60,000 bases of DNA from Hydractinia symbiolongicarpus (GCF_029227915.1 NC_079876.1:32099828-32159827); one strand, 5' to 3'. Positions 26,643 through 36,053 are shown, counted from the first letter of the stretch. Made by a program: numbers and translations. The notes: a model not told the origin generated them from the letters alone.

Positions 26643-26724
26643 CGCTGCGAGTAGGGTTCGAACCTACGCGGGAAGATCCCATTAGATTTCAAGTCTAACG
26701 CCTTAACCACTCGGCCATCGCAGC
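26643..26724 (-). tRNA. tRNA-Ser (TGA)
   Basis: Unit 23, consensus copy. Confidence 0.95.
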
Positions 26725-26798
26725 AGAAATTGCTGGGTAACCAGAATAATTCACCAGCTCACCACTCAGGTGCCGAAGAGGACAAAAAGCCAACTAGT

Positions 26799-26870
26799 AG
26801 GGGACACCCGGGTTTGAACCAGGGACCTCTCGATCTGCAGTCGAATGCTCTACCACTGAGCTATATCCCC
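26799..26870 (-). tRNA. tRNA-Cys (GCA)
   Basis: Unit 24, consensus copy. Confidence 0.95.
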
Positions 26871-26946
26871 AACCAAGGACGGAATCCACGCACAGGGTAT
26901 ATAACATCAACGCGTGAGAGAGCAACTTAACTTAAAAAATGTACAC

Positions 26947-27018
26947 TTCCCGCACCGGGAATCGAACCCGGGCCGCCTGAGTGAAAACCAGAAATCCTAA
27001 CCACTAGACCATGCGGGA
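26947..27018 (-). tRNA. tRNA-Glu (TTC)
   Basis: Unit 24. G·T wobble next to the anticodon loop, as in unit 19. Confidence 0.92.
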
Positions 27019-27115
27019 CACATTCGCACCACTAAGTAATTTAGATGTCATGCTTTTTCTGACAATTTGAACTAGCTCTGTCTTTCTGTTCGTGTCAAAA
27101 ACACCTCTTTGCGTC

Positions 27116-27197
27116 CGCTGCGAGTAGGATTCGAACCTACGCGGGAAGATCCCATTTGATTTCTAGTCAAACGCCTTAACCACTCGGCCATCGCAGC
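27116..27197 (-). tRNA. tRNA-Ser (AGA)
   Basis: Unit 24, consensus copy. Confidence 0.95.
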
Positions 27198-27255
27198 CTG
27201 ACAAACCGCTGGCCATTGCCACAAGGCCGACCAGAAAGCACAACATTACTGCTAA

Positions 27256-27328
27256 AGGCAATGCCCGGATTTGAACCGGGGATCTCCTGTTTACTAGACA
27301 GGCGCTTTAACCGCTAAGCCACAGCGCC
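27256..27328 (-). tRNA. tRNA-Thr (AGT)
   Basis: Unit 24. C5·T68 mismatch, as in unit 19. Confidence 0.88.
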
Positions 27329-27444
27329 TGCCTGTTGGGAGATTTTGAAAATCTCAATATCACACGTCTGAAATGCAGTTAAGGCTACTAACACACCGGG
27401 ACGTGATACACTGTCACTCGGAAATTTTGGAAATGAGTAGTAAC

Positions 27445-27515
27445 GCATTGGTGGTTCAGTGGTAGAATTCTCGCCTGCCACGCGGGAGACCGGGGTTCGA
27501 TTCCCCGCCAATGCA
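27445..27515 (+). tRNA. tRNA-Gly (GCC)
   Basis: Unit 24, consensus copy with its T4 stop, unlike unit 19. Confidence 0.95.
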
Positions 27516-27652
27516 TCGTGTTTTACCTACACCAGAAAATACCCTCCGTAAAAAAGAAAGGAAGGAAAATAAATAAAAAAACATAGCTGAAGAAAAGTGC
27601 TACGGCTGCTTGCATTCACCACCTCAAACCGCCCTGCTGGGCAGTGATAAAA

Positions 27653-27669
27653 TGCCGAGACCCGGGATT

Positions 27670-27705
<36 letters not shown>

Positions 27706-27725
27706 TCCAACTGAGCTATCTCGGC
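27653..27725 (-). tRNA. tRNA-Phe (GAA)
   Basis: Unit 24. D-loop position 20 is A. Confidence 0.93.
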
Positions 27726-27806
27726 CATGATCAATTCTATCACATGGCAAAAGGTCTGTACGTTGTGATAGACACTTGACCAGATCAAAAAGAATGTTTG
27801 AAGATT

Positions 27807-27888
27807 CGCTGCGAGTAGGGTTCGAACCTACGCGGGAAGATCCCATTAGATTTCAAGTCTAACGCCTTAACCACTCGGCCATCGCAGC
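27807..27888 (-). tRNA. tRNA-Ser (TGA)
   Basis: Unit 24, consensus copy. Confidence 0.95.
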
Positions 27889-27962
27889 AGAAATTGCTGG
27901 GTAACCAGAATAATTCACCAGCTCACCACTCAGGTGCCGAAGAGGACAAAAAGCCAACTAGT

Positions 27963-28034
27963 AGGGGACACCCGGGTTTGAACCAGGGACCTCTCGATCT
28001 GCAGTCGAATGCTCTACCACTGAGCTATATCCCC
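27963..28034 (-). tRNA. tRNA-Cys (GCA)
   Basis: Unit 25, consensus copy. Confidence 0.95.
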
Positions 28035-28110
28035 AGCCAAGGACGGAATCCACGCACAGGGTATATAACATCAACGCGTGAGAGAGCAACTTAACTTAAA
28101 AAATGTACAC

Positions 28111-28182
28111 TTCCCGCACCGGGAATCGAACCCGGGCCGCCTGGGTGAAAACCAGAAATCCTAACCACTAGACCATGCGGGA
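28111..28182 (-). tRNA. tRNA-Glu (TTC)
   Basis: Unit 25, consensus copy. Confidence 0.95.
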
Positions 28183-28279
28183 CACATTCGCACCACTAAG
28201 TAATTTAGATGTCATGCTTTTTCTGACAATTTGAACTAGCTCTGTCTTTCTGTTCGTGTCAAAAACACCTTTTTGCGTC

Positions 28280-28361
28280 CGCTGCGAGTAGGATTCGAAC
28301 CTACGCGGGAAGATCCCATTTGAATTCTAGTCAAACGCCTTAACCACTCGGCCATCGCAGC
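28280..28361 (-). tRNA. tRNA-Ser (AGA)
   Basis: Unit 25. Loop position 38 is T. Confidence 0.92.
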
Positions 28362-28419
28362 CTGACAAACCGCTGGCTATTACCACAAGGCCGACCAGAA
28401 AGCACAACATTACTGCTAA

Positions 28420-28492
28420 AGGCACTGCCCGGATTTGAACCGGGGATCTCCTGTTTACTAGACAGGCGCTTTAACCGCTAAGCCACAGCGCC
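28420..28492 (-). tRNA. tRNA-Thr (AGT)
   Basis: Unit 25, consensus copy. Confidence 0.95.
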
Positions 28493-28609
28493 TGCCTGTT
28501 GGGAGATTTTGAAAATCTCAATATCACACGTCTGAAATGCCGTTAAGGCTACTAACACACCCTTGACGTGATACACTGTCACTCGGAAATTTTGGAAATG
28601 AGTAGTAAC

Positions 28610-28680
28610 GCATTGGTGGTTCAGTGGTAGAATTCTCGCCTGCCACGCGGGAGACCGGGGTTCGATTCCCCGCCAATGCA
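28610..28680 (+). tRNA. tRNA-Gly (GCC)
   Basis: Unit 25, consensus copy. Confidence 0.95.
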
Positions 28681-28817
28681 TCGTGTTTTACCTACACCAG
28701 AAAATACCCTCCGTAAAAAAGAAAGGAAGGAAAATAAATAAAAAAACATAGCTGAGGAAAAGTGCTACGGCTGCTTGCATTCACCACCTCAAACCGCCCT
28801 GCTGGGCAGTGATAAAA

Positions 28818-28834
28818 TGCCGAGACCCGGGATT

Positions 28835-28885
<51 letters not shown>

Positions 28886-28890
28886 TCGGC
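28818..28890 (-). tRNA. tRNA-Phe (GAA)
   Basis: Unit 25, consensus copy. Confidence 0.95.
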
Positions 28891-28970
28891 CATGATCAAT
28901 TCTATCACATGGCAAAGGTCTGTACGTTGTGATAGACACTTGACCAGATCAAAAAGAATGTTTGAAGATT

Positions 28971-29052
28971 CGCTGCGAGTAGGGTTCGAACCTACGCGGG
29001 AAGATCCCATTAGATTTCAAGTCTAACGCCTTAACCACTCGGCCATCGCAGC
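28971..29052 (-). tRNA. tRNA-Ser (TGA)
   Basis: Unit 25, consensus copy. Confidence 0.95.
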
Positions 29053-29126
29053 AGAAATTGCTGGGTAACCAGAATAATTCACCAGCTCACCACTCAGGTG
29101 CCGAAGAGGACAAAAAGCCAACTAGT

Positions 29127-29198
29127 AGGGGACACCCGGGTTTGAACCAGGGACCTCTCGATCTGCAGTCGAATGCTCTACCACTGAGCTATATCCCC
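29127..29198 (-). tRNA. tRNA-Cys (GCA)
   Basis: Unit 26, consensus copy. Confidence 0.95.
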
Positions 29199-29274
29199 AG
29201 CCAAGGACGGAATCCACGCACAGGGTATATAACATCAACGCGTGAGAGAGCAACTTAACTTAAAAAATGTACAC

Positions 29275-29346
29275 TTCCCGCACCGGGAATCGAACCCGGG
29301 CCGCCTGGGTGAAAACCAGAAATTCTAACCACTAGACCATGCGGGA
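29275..29346 (-). tRNA. tRNA-Glu (TTC)
   Basis: Unit 26. One G to A in the 3' half of the D stem. Confidence 0.9.
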
Positions 29347-29443
29347 CACATTCGCACCACAAAGTAATTTAGATGTCATGCTTTTTCTGACAATTTGAAC
29401 TAGCTCTGTCTTTCTGTTCGTGTCAAAAACACCTTTTTGCGTC

Positions 29444-29525
29444 CGCTGCGAGTAGGATTCGAACCTACGCGGGAAGATCCTATTTGATTTCTAGTCAAAC
29501 GCCTTAACCACTCGGCCATCGCAGC
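29444..29525 (-). tRNA. tRNA-Ser (AGA)
   Basis: Unit 26. One variable-arm G to A. Confidence 0.92.
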
Positions 29526-29583
29526 CTGACAAACCGCTGGCCATTGCCACAAGGCCGACCAGAAAGCACAACATTACTGCTAA

Positions 29584-29656
29584 AGGCACTGCCCGGATTT
29601 GAACCGGGGATCACCTGTTTACTAGACAGGCGCTTTAACCGCTAAGCCACAGCGCC
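29584..29656 (-). tRNA. tRNA-Thr (AGT)
   Basis: Unit 26. One change in the variable loop. Confidence 0.93.
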
Positions 29657-29772
29657 TGTCTGTTGGGAGATTTTGAAAATCTCAATATCACACGTCTGAA
29701 ATGCCGTTAAGGCTACTAACACACCGGGACGTGATACACTGTCACTCGGAAATTTTGGAAATGAGTAGTAAC

Positions 29773-29843
29773 GCATTGGTCGTTCAGTGGTAGAATTCTC
29801 GCCTACCACGCGGGAGACCGGGGTTCGATTCCCCGCCAATGCA
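29773..29843 (+). tRNA. tRNA-Gly body with ACC anticodon
   Basis: Unit 26. The loop reads CTACCAC, anticodon ACC, for GGU; an A34 glycine tRNA is nearly always avoided in eukaryotes. G9 is also C. It would still be a glycine tRNA by C35 and C36. Confidence 0.85.
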
Positions 29844-29980
29844 TCGTGTTTTACCTACACCAGAAAATACCCTCCGTAAAAAAGAAAGGAAGGAAAATAA
29901 ATAAAAAAACATAGCTGAGGAAAAGTGCTACGGCTGCTTGCATTCACCACCTCAAACCGCCCTGCTGGGCAGTGATAAAA

Positions 29981-29997
29981 TGCCGAGACCCGGGATT

Positions 29998-30048
<51 letters not shown>

Positions 30049-30053
30049 TCGGC
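29981..30053 (-). tRNA. tRNA-Phe (GAA)
   Basis: Unit 26, consensus copy. Confidence 0.95.
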
Positions 30054-30133
30054 CATGATCAATTCTATCACATGGCAAAGGTCTGTACGTTGTGATAGAC
30101 ACTTGACCAGATCAAAAAGAATGTTTGAAGATT

Positions 30134-30215
30134 CGCTGCGAGTAGGGTTCGAACCTACGCGGGAAGATCCCATTAGATTTCAAGTCTAACGCCTTAACCA
30201 CTCGGCCATCGCAGC
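30134..30215 (-). tRNA. tRNA-Ser (TGA)
   Basis: Unit 26, consensus copy. Confidence 0.95.
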
Positions 30216-30289
30216 AGAAATTGCTGGGTAACCAGAATAATTCACCAGCTCACCACTCAGGTGCCGAAGAAGACGAAAAGCCAACTAGT

Positions 30290-30361
30290 AGGGGACACCC
30301 GGGTTTGAACCAGGGACCTCTCGATCTGCAGTCGAATGCTCTACCACTGAGCTATATCCCC
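30290..30361 (-). tRNA. tRNA-Cys (GCA)
   Basis: Unit 27, consensus copy; stop is T4. Confidence 0.95.
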
Positions 30362-30437
30362 AGCCAAGGACGGAATCCACGCACAGGGTATATAACATCA
30401 ACGCGTGAGAGAGCAACTTAACTTAAAAAATGTACAC

Positions 30438-30509
30438 TTCCCGCACCGGGAATCGAACCCGGGCCGCCTGGGTGAAAACCAGAAATCCTAACCACTAGAC
30501 CGTGCGGGA
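30438..30509 (-). tRNA. tRNA-Glu (TTC)
   Basis: Unit 27. T8, nearly universal, is C. Confidence 0.88.
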
Positions 30510-30606
30510 CACATTCGCACCACTAAGTAATTTAGATGTCATGCTTTTTCTGACAATTTGAACTAGCTCTGTCTTTCTGTTCGTGTCAAAAACACCTTTT
30601 TGCGTC

Positions 30607-30688
30607 CGCTGCGAGTAGGATTCGAACCTACGCGGGAAGATCCCATTTGATTTCTAGTCAAACGCCTTAACCACTCGGCCATCGCAGC
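30607..30688 (-). tRNA. tRNA-Ser (AGA)
   Basis: Unit 27, consensus copy. Confidence 0.95.
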
Positions 30689-30746
30689 CTGACAAACCGC
30701 TGGCCATTGCTACAAGGCCGACCAGAAAGCACAACATTACTGCTAA

Positions 30747-30819
30747 AGGCACTGCCCGGATTTGAACCGGGGATCTCCTGTTTACTAGACAGGCGCTTTA
30801 ACCGCTAAGCCACAGCGCC
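30747..30819 (-). tRNA. tRNA-Thr (AGT)
   Basis: Unit 27, consensus copy; two bases are added in its 5' flank next to the palindrome. Confidence 0.95.
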
Positions 30820-30937
30820 TGCCTGTTTTGCGAGATTTTGAAAATCTCAATATCACACGTCTGAAATGCCGTTAAGGCTACTAACACACCGGGACGTGAT
30901 ACACTGTCACTCGGAAATTTTGGAAATGAGTAGTAAC

Positions 30938-31008
30938 GCATTGGTGGTTCAGTGGTAGAATTCTCGCCTGCCACGCGGGAGACCGGGGTTCGATTCCCCG
31001 CCAATGCA
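30938..31008 (+). tRNA. tRNA-Gly (GCC)
   Basis: Unit 27, consensus copy. Confidence 0.95.
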
Positions 31009-31145
31009 TCGTGTTTTACCTACACCAGAAAATACCCTCCGTAAAAAAGAAAGGAAGGAAAATAAATAAAAAAACATAGCTGAGGAAAAGTGCTACGGCT
31101 GCTTGCATTCACCACCTCAAACCGCCCTGCTGGGCAGTGATAAAA

Positions 31146-31162
31146 TGCCGAGACCCGGGATT

Positions 31163-31213
<51 letters not shown>

Positions 31214-31218
31214 TCGGC
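31146..31218 (-). tRNA. tRNA-Phe (GAA)
   Basis: Unit 27, consensus copy. Confidence 0.95.
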
Positions 31219-31281
31219 CATGATAAATTCTATCACATGGCAAAGGTCTGTACGTTGTGATAGACACTTGACCAGATCAAA

Positions 31282-31345
31282 AACCTGCGCGGGAAGATCC
31301 CATTAGATTTCAAGTCTAACGCCTTAACCACTCGGCCATCGCAGC
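31282..31345 (-). pseudogene. tRNA-Ser (TGA), 3' end deleted
   Basis: Unit 27. A deletion of about 35 bp removed the acceptor 3' strand, most of the T arm with the B box, and the spacer up to the AAAAA run. The 5' acceptor strand, D arm, anticodon arm (TGA) and variable arm remain. It cannot fold as a tRNA. Confidence 0.9.
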
Positions 31346-31419
31346 AGAAATTGCTGGGTAACCAGAATAATTCACCAGCTCACCACTCAGGTGTCGAAGA
31401 GGACAAAAAGCCAACTAGT

Positions 31420-31491
31420 AGGGGACACCCGGGTTTGAACCAGGGACCTCTCGATCTGCAGTCGAATGCTCTACCACTGAGCTATATCCCC
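31420..31491 (-). tRNA. tRNA-Cys (GCA)
   Basis: Unit 28, consensus copy. Confidence 0.95.
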
Positions 31492-31567
31492 AGCCAAGGA
31501 CGGAATCCACGCACAGGGTATATAACATCAACGCGTGAGAGAGCAACTTAACTTAAAAAATGTACAC

Positions 31568-31639
31568 TTCCCGCACCGGGAATTGAACCCGGGCCGCCTG
31601 AGTGAAAACCAGAAATCCTAACCACTAGACCATGCGGGA
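31568..31639 (-). tRNA. tRNA-Glu (TTC)
   Basis: Unit 28. G57 to A in the T loop and a G·T wobble beside the anticodon loop. Confidence 0.9.
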
Positions 31640-31736
31640 AACATTGGCACCACTAAGTAATTTAGATGTCATGCTTTTTCTGACAATTTGAACTAGCTCT
31701 GTCTTTCTGTTCGTGTCAAAAACACCTTTTTGCGTC

Positions 31737-31818
31737 CGCTGCGAGTAGGATTCGAACCTACGCGGGAAGATCCCATTTGATTTCTAGTCAAACGCCTTAA
31801 CCACTCGGCCATCGCAGC
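31737..31818 (-). tRNA. tRNA-Ser (AGA)
   Basis: Unit 28, consensus copy. Confidence 0.95.
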
Positions 31819-31876
31819 CTGACAAACCGCTGGCCATTGCCACAAGGCCGACCAGAAAGCACAACATTACTGCTAA

Positions 31877-31949
31877 AGGCACTGCCCGGATTTGAACCGG
31901 GGATCTCCTGTTTACTAGACAGGCGCTTTAACCGCTAAGCCACAGCGCC
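31877..31949 (-). tRNA. tRNA-Thr (AGT)
   Basis: Unit 28, consensus copy. Confidence 0.95.
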
Positions 31950-32065
31950 TGCCTGTTGGGAGATTTTGAAAATCTCAATATCACACGTCTGAAATGCCGT
32001 TAAGGCTACTAACACACCGGGACGTGATACACTGTCACTCGGAAATTTTGGAAATGAGTAGTAAC

Positions 32066-32136
32066 GCATTGGTGGTTCAGTGGTAGAATTCTCGCCTGCC
32101 ACGCAGGAGACCGGGGTTCGATTCCCCGCCAATGCA
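32066..32136 (+). tRNA. tRNA-Gly (GCC)
   Basis: Unit 28. C29·A41 mismatch in the anticodon stem. Confidence 0.88.
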
Positions 32137-32273
32137 TCGTGTTTTACCTACACCAGAAAATACCCTCCGTAAAAAAGAAAGGAAGGAAAATAAATAAAAA
32201 AACATAGCTGAGGAAAAGTGCTACGGCTGCTTGCATTCACCACCTCAAACAGCCCTGCTGGGCAGTGATAAAA

Positions 32274-32290
32274 TGCCGAGACCCGGAATT

Positions 32291-32341
<51 letters not shown>

Positions 32342-32346
32342 TCGGC
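32274..32346 (-). tRNA. tRNA-Phe (GAA)
   Basis: Unit 28. T-stem G·T wobble, as in unit 7. Confidence 0.93.
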
Positions 32347-32426
32347 CATGATCAATTCTATCACATGGCAAAGGTCTGTACGTTGTGATAGACACTTGAC
32401 CAGATCAAAAAGAATGTTTGAAGATT

Positions 32427-32508
32427 CGCTGCGAGTAGGGTTCGAACCTACGCGGGAAGATCCCATTAGATTTCAAGTCTAACGCCTTAACCACTCGGCC
32501 ATCGCAGC
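32427..32508 (-). tRNA. tRNA-Ser (TGA)
   Basis: Unit 28, consensus copy. Confidence 0.95.
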
Positions 32509-32582
32509 AGAAATTGCTGGGTAACCAGAATAATTCACCAGCTCACCACTCAGGTGCCGAAGAGGACAAAAAGCCAACTAGT

Positions 32583-32654
32583 AGGGTACACCCGGGTTTG
32601 AACCAGGGACCTCTCGATCTGCAGTCGAATGCTCTACCACTGAGCTATATCCCC
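32583..32654 (-). tRNA. tRNA-Cys (GCA)
   Basis: Unit 29. G4·A69 mismatch in the acceptor stem. Confidence 0.88.
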
Positions 32655-32730
32655 AGCCAAGGACGGAATCCACGCACAGGGTATATAACATCAACGCGTG
32701 AGAGAGCAACTTAACTTAAAAAATGTACAC

Positions 32731-32802
32731 TTACCGCACCGGGAATCGAACCCGGGCCGCCTGGGTGAAAACCAGAAATCCTAACCACTAGACCATGCGG
32801 GA
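32731..32802 (-). tRNA. tRNA-Glu (TTC)
   Basis: Unit 29. C2·T71 mismatch in the acceptor stem. Confidence 0.88.
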
Positions 32803-32899
32803 CACATTCGCACCACTAAGTAATTTAGATGTCATGCTTTTTCTGACAATTTGAACTAGCTCTGTCTTTCTGTTCGTGTCAAAAACACCTTTTTGCGTC

Positions 32900-32981
32900 C
32901 GCTGCGAGTAGGATTCGAACCTACGCGGGAAGATCACATTTGATTTCTAGTCAAATGCCTTAACCACTCTGCCATCGCAGC
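32900..32981 (-). tRNA. tRNA-Ser (AGA), weakened
   Basis: Unit 29. C12 to A in the D stem, G26 to A, and a variable-arm change. Confidence 0.75.
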
Positions 32982-33039
32982 CTGACAAACCGCTGGCCAT
33001 TGCCACAAGGCCGACCAGAAAGCACAACATTACTGCTAA

Positions 33040-33112
33040 AGGCACTGCCCGGATTTGAACCGGGGATCTCCTGTTTACTAGACAGGCGCTTTAACCGCTA
33101 AGCCACAGCGCC
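33040..33112 (-). tRNA. tRNA-Thr (AGT)
   Basis: Unit 29, consensus copy. Confidence 0.95.
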
Positions 33113-33228
33113 TGCCTGTTGGGAGATTTTGAAAATCTCAATATCACACGTCTGAAATGCCGTTAAGGCTACTAACACACCGGGACGTGATACACTTTCA
33201 CTCGGAAATTTTGGAAATGAGTAGTAAC

Positions 33229-33299
33229 GCATTGGTGGTTCAGTGGTAGAATTCTCGCCTGCCACGCGGCAGACCGGGGTTTGATTCCCCGCCAATGCA
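33229..33299 (+). tRNA. tRNA-Gly (GCC), weakened
   Basis: Unit 29. C27·C43 mismatch and C56 to T in the B box. Confidence 0.75.
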
Positions 33300-33436
33300 T
33301 CGTGTTTTACCTACACCAGAAAATACCCTCCGTAAAAAAGAAAGGAAGGAAAATAAATAAAAAAACATAGCTGAGGAAAAGTGCTACGGCTGCTTGCATT
33401 CACCACCTCAAACCGCCCTGCTGGGCAGTGATAAAA

Positions 33437-33453
33437 TGCCGAGACCCGGGATT

Positions 33454-33491
<38 letters not shown>

Positions 33492-33509
33492 TAACTGAGC
33501 TATCTCGGC
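33437..33509 (-). tRNA. tRNA-Phe (GAA)
   Basis: Unit 29. One G of the D-loop GG is A. Confidence 0.85.
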
Positions 33510-33589
33510 CATGATAAATTCTATCACATGGCAAAGGTCTGTACGTTGTGATAGACACTTGACCAGATCAAAAAGAATGTTTGAAGATT

Positions 33590-33653
33590 CGCTGCGAGTA
33601 GGGTTCGAACCTAGATTTCAAGTCTAACGCCTTAACCACTCGGCCATCGCAGC
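33590..33653 (-). pseudogene. tRNA-Ser (TGA) without variable arm
   Basis: Unit 29. An 18-bp deletion removes part of the 3' anticodon stem and the entire variable arm, leaving 64 nt with both ends and both promoter boxes. It should be transcribed, but it lacks the arm SerRS needs and cannot close the anticodon stem. Confidence 0.9.
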
Positions 33654-33727
33654 AGAAATTGCTGGGTAACCAGAATAATTCACCAGCTCACCACTCAGGT
33701 GCCGAAGAGGACAAAAAGCCAACTAGT

Positions 33728-33799
33728 AGGGGACACCCGGGTTTAAACCAGGGACCTCTCGATCTGCAGTCGAAAGCTCTACCACTGAGCTATATCCCC
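33728..33799 (-). tRNA. tRNA-Cys (GCA), weakened
   Basis: Unit 30. C56 to T (B box and elbow contact) and A26 to T. Confidence 0.78.
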
Positions 33800-33875
33800 A
33801 GCCAAGGACGGAATCCACGCACAGGGTATATAACATCAACGCGTGAGAGAGCAACTTAACTTAAAAAATGTACAC

Positions 33876-33947
33876 TTCCCGCACCGGGAATCGAACCCGG
33901 GCCGCCTGGGGGAAAACCAGAAATCCTAACCACTAGACCATGCGGGA
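33876..33947 (-). tRNA. tRNA-Glu (TTC)
   Basis: Unit 30. Position 37, next to the anticodon, is C instead of A. Confidence 0.87.
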
Positions 33948-34044
33948 CACATTCGCACCACTAAGTAATTTAGATGTCATGCTTTTTCTGACAATTTGAA
34001 CTAGCTCTGTCTTTCTGTTCGTGTCAAAAACACCTTTTTGCGTC

Positions 34045-34126
34045 CGCTGCGAGTAGGATTCGAACCTACGCGGGAAGATCCCATTTGATTTCAAGTCAAA
34101 CGCCTTAACCACTCGGCCATCGCAGC
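34045..34126 (-). tRNA. tRNA-Ser, AGA changed to TGA
   Basis: Unit 30. One base change turns the loop CTAGAAA into CTTGAAA, so this locus now has the TGA anticodon of its paralogue at the other end of the monomer while keeping its own stem. It remains a serine tRNA. Confidence 0.9.
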
Positions 34127-34184
34127 CTGACAAACCGCTGGCCATTGCCACAAGGCCGACCAGAAAGCACAACATTACTGCTAA

Positions 34185-34257
34185 AGGCACTGCCCGAATT
34201 TGAACCGGGGATCTCCTGTTTACTAGACAGGCGCTTTAACCGCTAAGCCACAGCGCC
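34185..34257 (-). tRNA. tRNA-Thr (AGT)
   Basis: Unit 30. T-stem G·T wobble at 53-61. Confidence 0.92.
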
Positions 34258-34373
34258 TGCCTGTTGGGAGATTTTGAAAACTTCAATATCACACGTCTGA
34301 AATGCCGTTAGGGCTACTAACACACCGGGACGTGATACACTGTCACTCGGAAATTTTGGAAATGAGTAGTAAC

Positions 34374-34444
34374 GCATTGGTGGTTCAGTGGTAGAATTCT
34401 TGCCTGCCACGCGGGAGACCGGGGTTCGATTCCCCGCCAATGCA
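34374..34444 (+). tRNA. tRNA-Gly (GCC)
   Basis: Unit 30. Anticodon-stem T29·G41 wobble. Confidence 0.92.
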
Positions 34445-34581
34445 TCGTGTTTTACCTACACCAGAAAATACCCTCCGTAAAAAAGAAAGGAAGGAAAATA
34501 AATAAAAAAACATAGCTGAGGAAAAGTGCTACGGCTGCTTGCATTCACCACCTCAAACCGCCCTGCTGGGCAGTGATAAAA

Positions 34582-34598
34582 TGCCGAGACCTGGGATT

Positions 34599-34649
<51 letters not shown>

Positions 34650-34654
34650 TCGGC
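34582..34654 (-). tRNA. tRNA-Phe (GAA)
   Basis: Unit 30. T-A pair in the T stem, as in unit 16. Confidence 0.95.
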
Positions 34655-34734
34655 CATGATCAATTCTATCACATGGCAAAGGTCTGTACGTTGTGATAGA
34701 CACTTGACCAGATAAAAAAGAATGTTTGAAGATT

Positions 34735-34816
34735 CGCTGCGAGTAGGGTTCGAACCTACGCGGGAAGATCCCATTAGATTTCAAGTCTAACGCCTTAACC
34801 ACTCGGCCATCGCAGC
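34735..34816 (-). tRNA. tRNA-Ser (TGA)
   Basis: Unit 30, consensus copy with a longer T stop. Confidence 0.95.
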
Positions 34817-34890
34817 AGAAATTGCTGGGTAACCAGAATAATTCACCAGCTCACCACTCAGATGCCGAAGAGGACAAAAAGCCAACTAGT

Positions 34891-34962
34891 AGGGGACACC
34901 CGGGTTTGAACCAGGGACCTCTCGATCTGCAGTCGAATGCTCTACCACTGAGCTATATCCCC
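34891..34962 (-). tRNA. tRNA-Cys (GCA)
   Basis: Unit 31, consensus copy. Confidence 0.95.
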
Positions 34963-35038
34963 AGCCAAGGACGGAATCCACGCACAGGGTATATAACATC
35001 AACGCGTGAGAGAGCAACTTAACTTAAAAAATGTACAC

Positions 35039-35110
35039 TTCCCGCACCGGGAATCGAACCCGGGCCGCCTGGGTGAAAACCAGAAATCCTAACCACTAGA
35101 CCATGCGGGA
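35039..35110 (-). tRNA. tRNA-Glu (TTC)
   Basis: Unit 31, consensus copy. Confidence 0.95.
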
Positions 35111-35207
35111 CACATTCGCACCACTAAGTAATTTAGATGTCATGCTTTTTCTGACAATTTGAACTAGCTCTGTCTTTCTGTTCGTGTCAAAAATACCTTT
35201 TTGCGTC

Positions 35208-35289
35208 CGCTGCGAGTAGGATTCGAACCTACGCGGGAAGATCCCATTTGATTTCTAGTCAAACGCCTTAACCACTCGGCCATCGCAGC
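35208..35289 (-). tRNA. tRNA-Ser (AGA)
   Basis: Unit 31, consensus copy. Confidence 0.95.
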
Positions 35290-35347
35290 CTGACAAACCG
35301 CTGGCCATTGCCACAAGGCCGACCAGAAAGCACAACATTACTGCTAA

Positions 35348-35420
35348 AGGCACTGCCCGGATTTGAACCGGGGATCTCCTGTTTACTAGACAGGCGCTTT
35401 AACCGCTAAGCCACAGCGCC
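35348..35420 (-). tRNA. tRNA-Thr (AGT)
   Basis: Unit 31, consensus copy. Confidence 0.95.
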
Positions 35421-35536
35421 TGCCTGTTGGGAGATTTTGAAAATCTCAATATCACACGTCTGAAATGCCGTTAAGGCTACTAACACACCGGGACGTGATA
35501 CACTGTCACTCGGAAATTTTGGAAATGACTAGTAAC

Positions 35537-35607
35537 GCATTGGTGGTTCAGTGGTAGAATTCTCGCCTGCCACGCGGGAGACCGGGGTTCGATTCCCCGC
35601 CAATGCA
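35537..35607 (+). tRNA. tRNA-Gly (GCC)
   Basis: Unit 31, consensus copy. All seven genes of this unit are consensus; only spacers differ. Confidence 0.95.
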
Positions 35608-35744
35608 TCGTGTTTTACCTACACCGGAAAATACCCTCCGTAAAAAAGAAAGGAAGGAAAATAAATAAAAAAACATAGCTGAGGAAAAGTGCTACGGCTG
35701 CTTGCATTTACCACCTCAAACCGCCCTGCTGGGCAGTGATAAAA

Positions 35745-35761
35745 TGCCGAGACCCGGGATT

Positions 35762-35812
<51 letters not shown>

Positions 35813-35817
35813 TCGGC
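35745..35817 (-). tRNA. tRNA-Phe (GAA)
   Basis: Unit 31, consensus copy. Confidence 0.95.
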
Positions 35818-35897
35818 CATGATCAATTCTATCACATGGCAAAGGTCTGTACGTTGTGATAGACACTTGACCAGATCAAAAAGAATGTTTAAAGATT

Positions 35898-35979
35898 CGC
35901 TGCGAGTAGGGTTCGAACCTACGCGGGAAGATCCCATTAGATTTCAAGTCTAACGCCTTAACCACTCGGCCATCGCAGC
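35898..35979 (-). tRNA. tRNA-Ser (TGA)
   Basis: Unit 31, consensus copy. Confidence 0.95.
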
Positions 35980-36053
35980 AGAAATTGCTGGGTAACCAGA
36001 ATAATTCACCAGCTCACCACTCAGGTGCCGAAGAGGACAAAAAGCCAACTAGT

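Larger units (their letters stand above)
23754..29057. repeat. Higher-order repeat, copy B (units 21b-25)
   Basis: Partner of 17935-23238. Private changes here include the acceptor-stem mismatch of the unit 22 tRNA-Phe; private changes in copy A include the loss of the Gly T4 stop in unit 19 and a broken GG pair in the unit 20 tRNA-Phe D loop. Confidence 0.9.
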
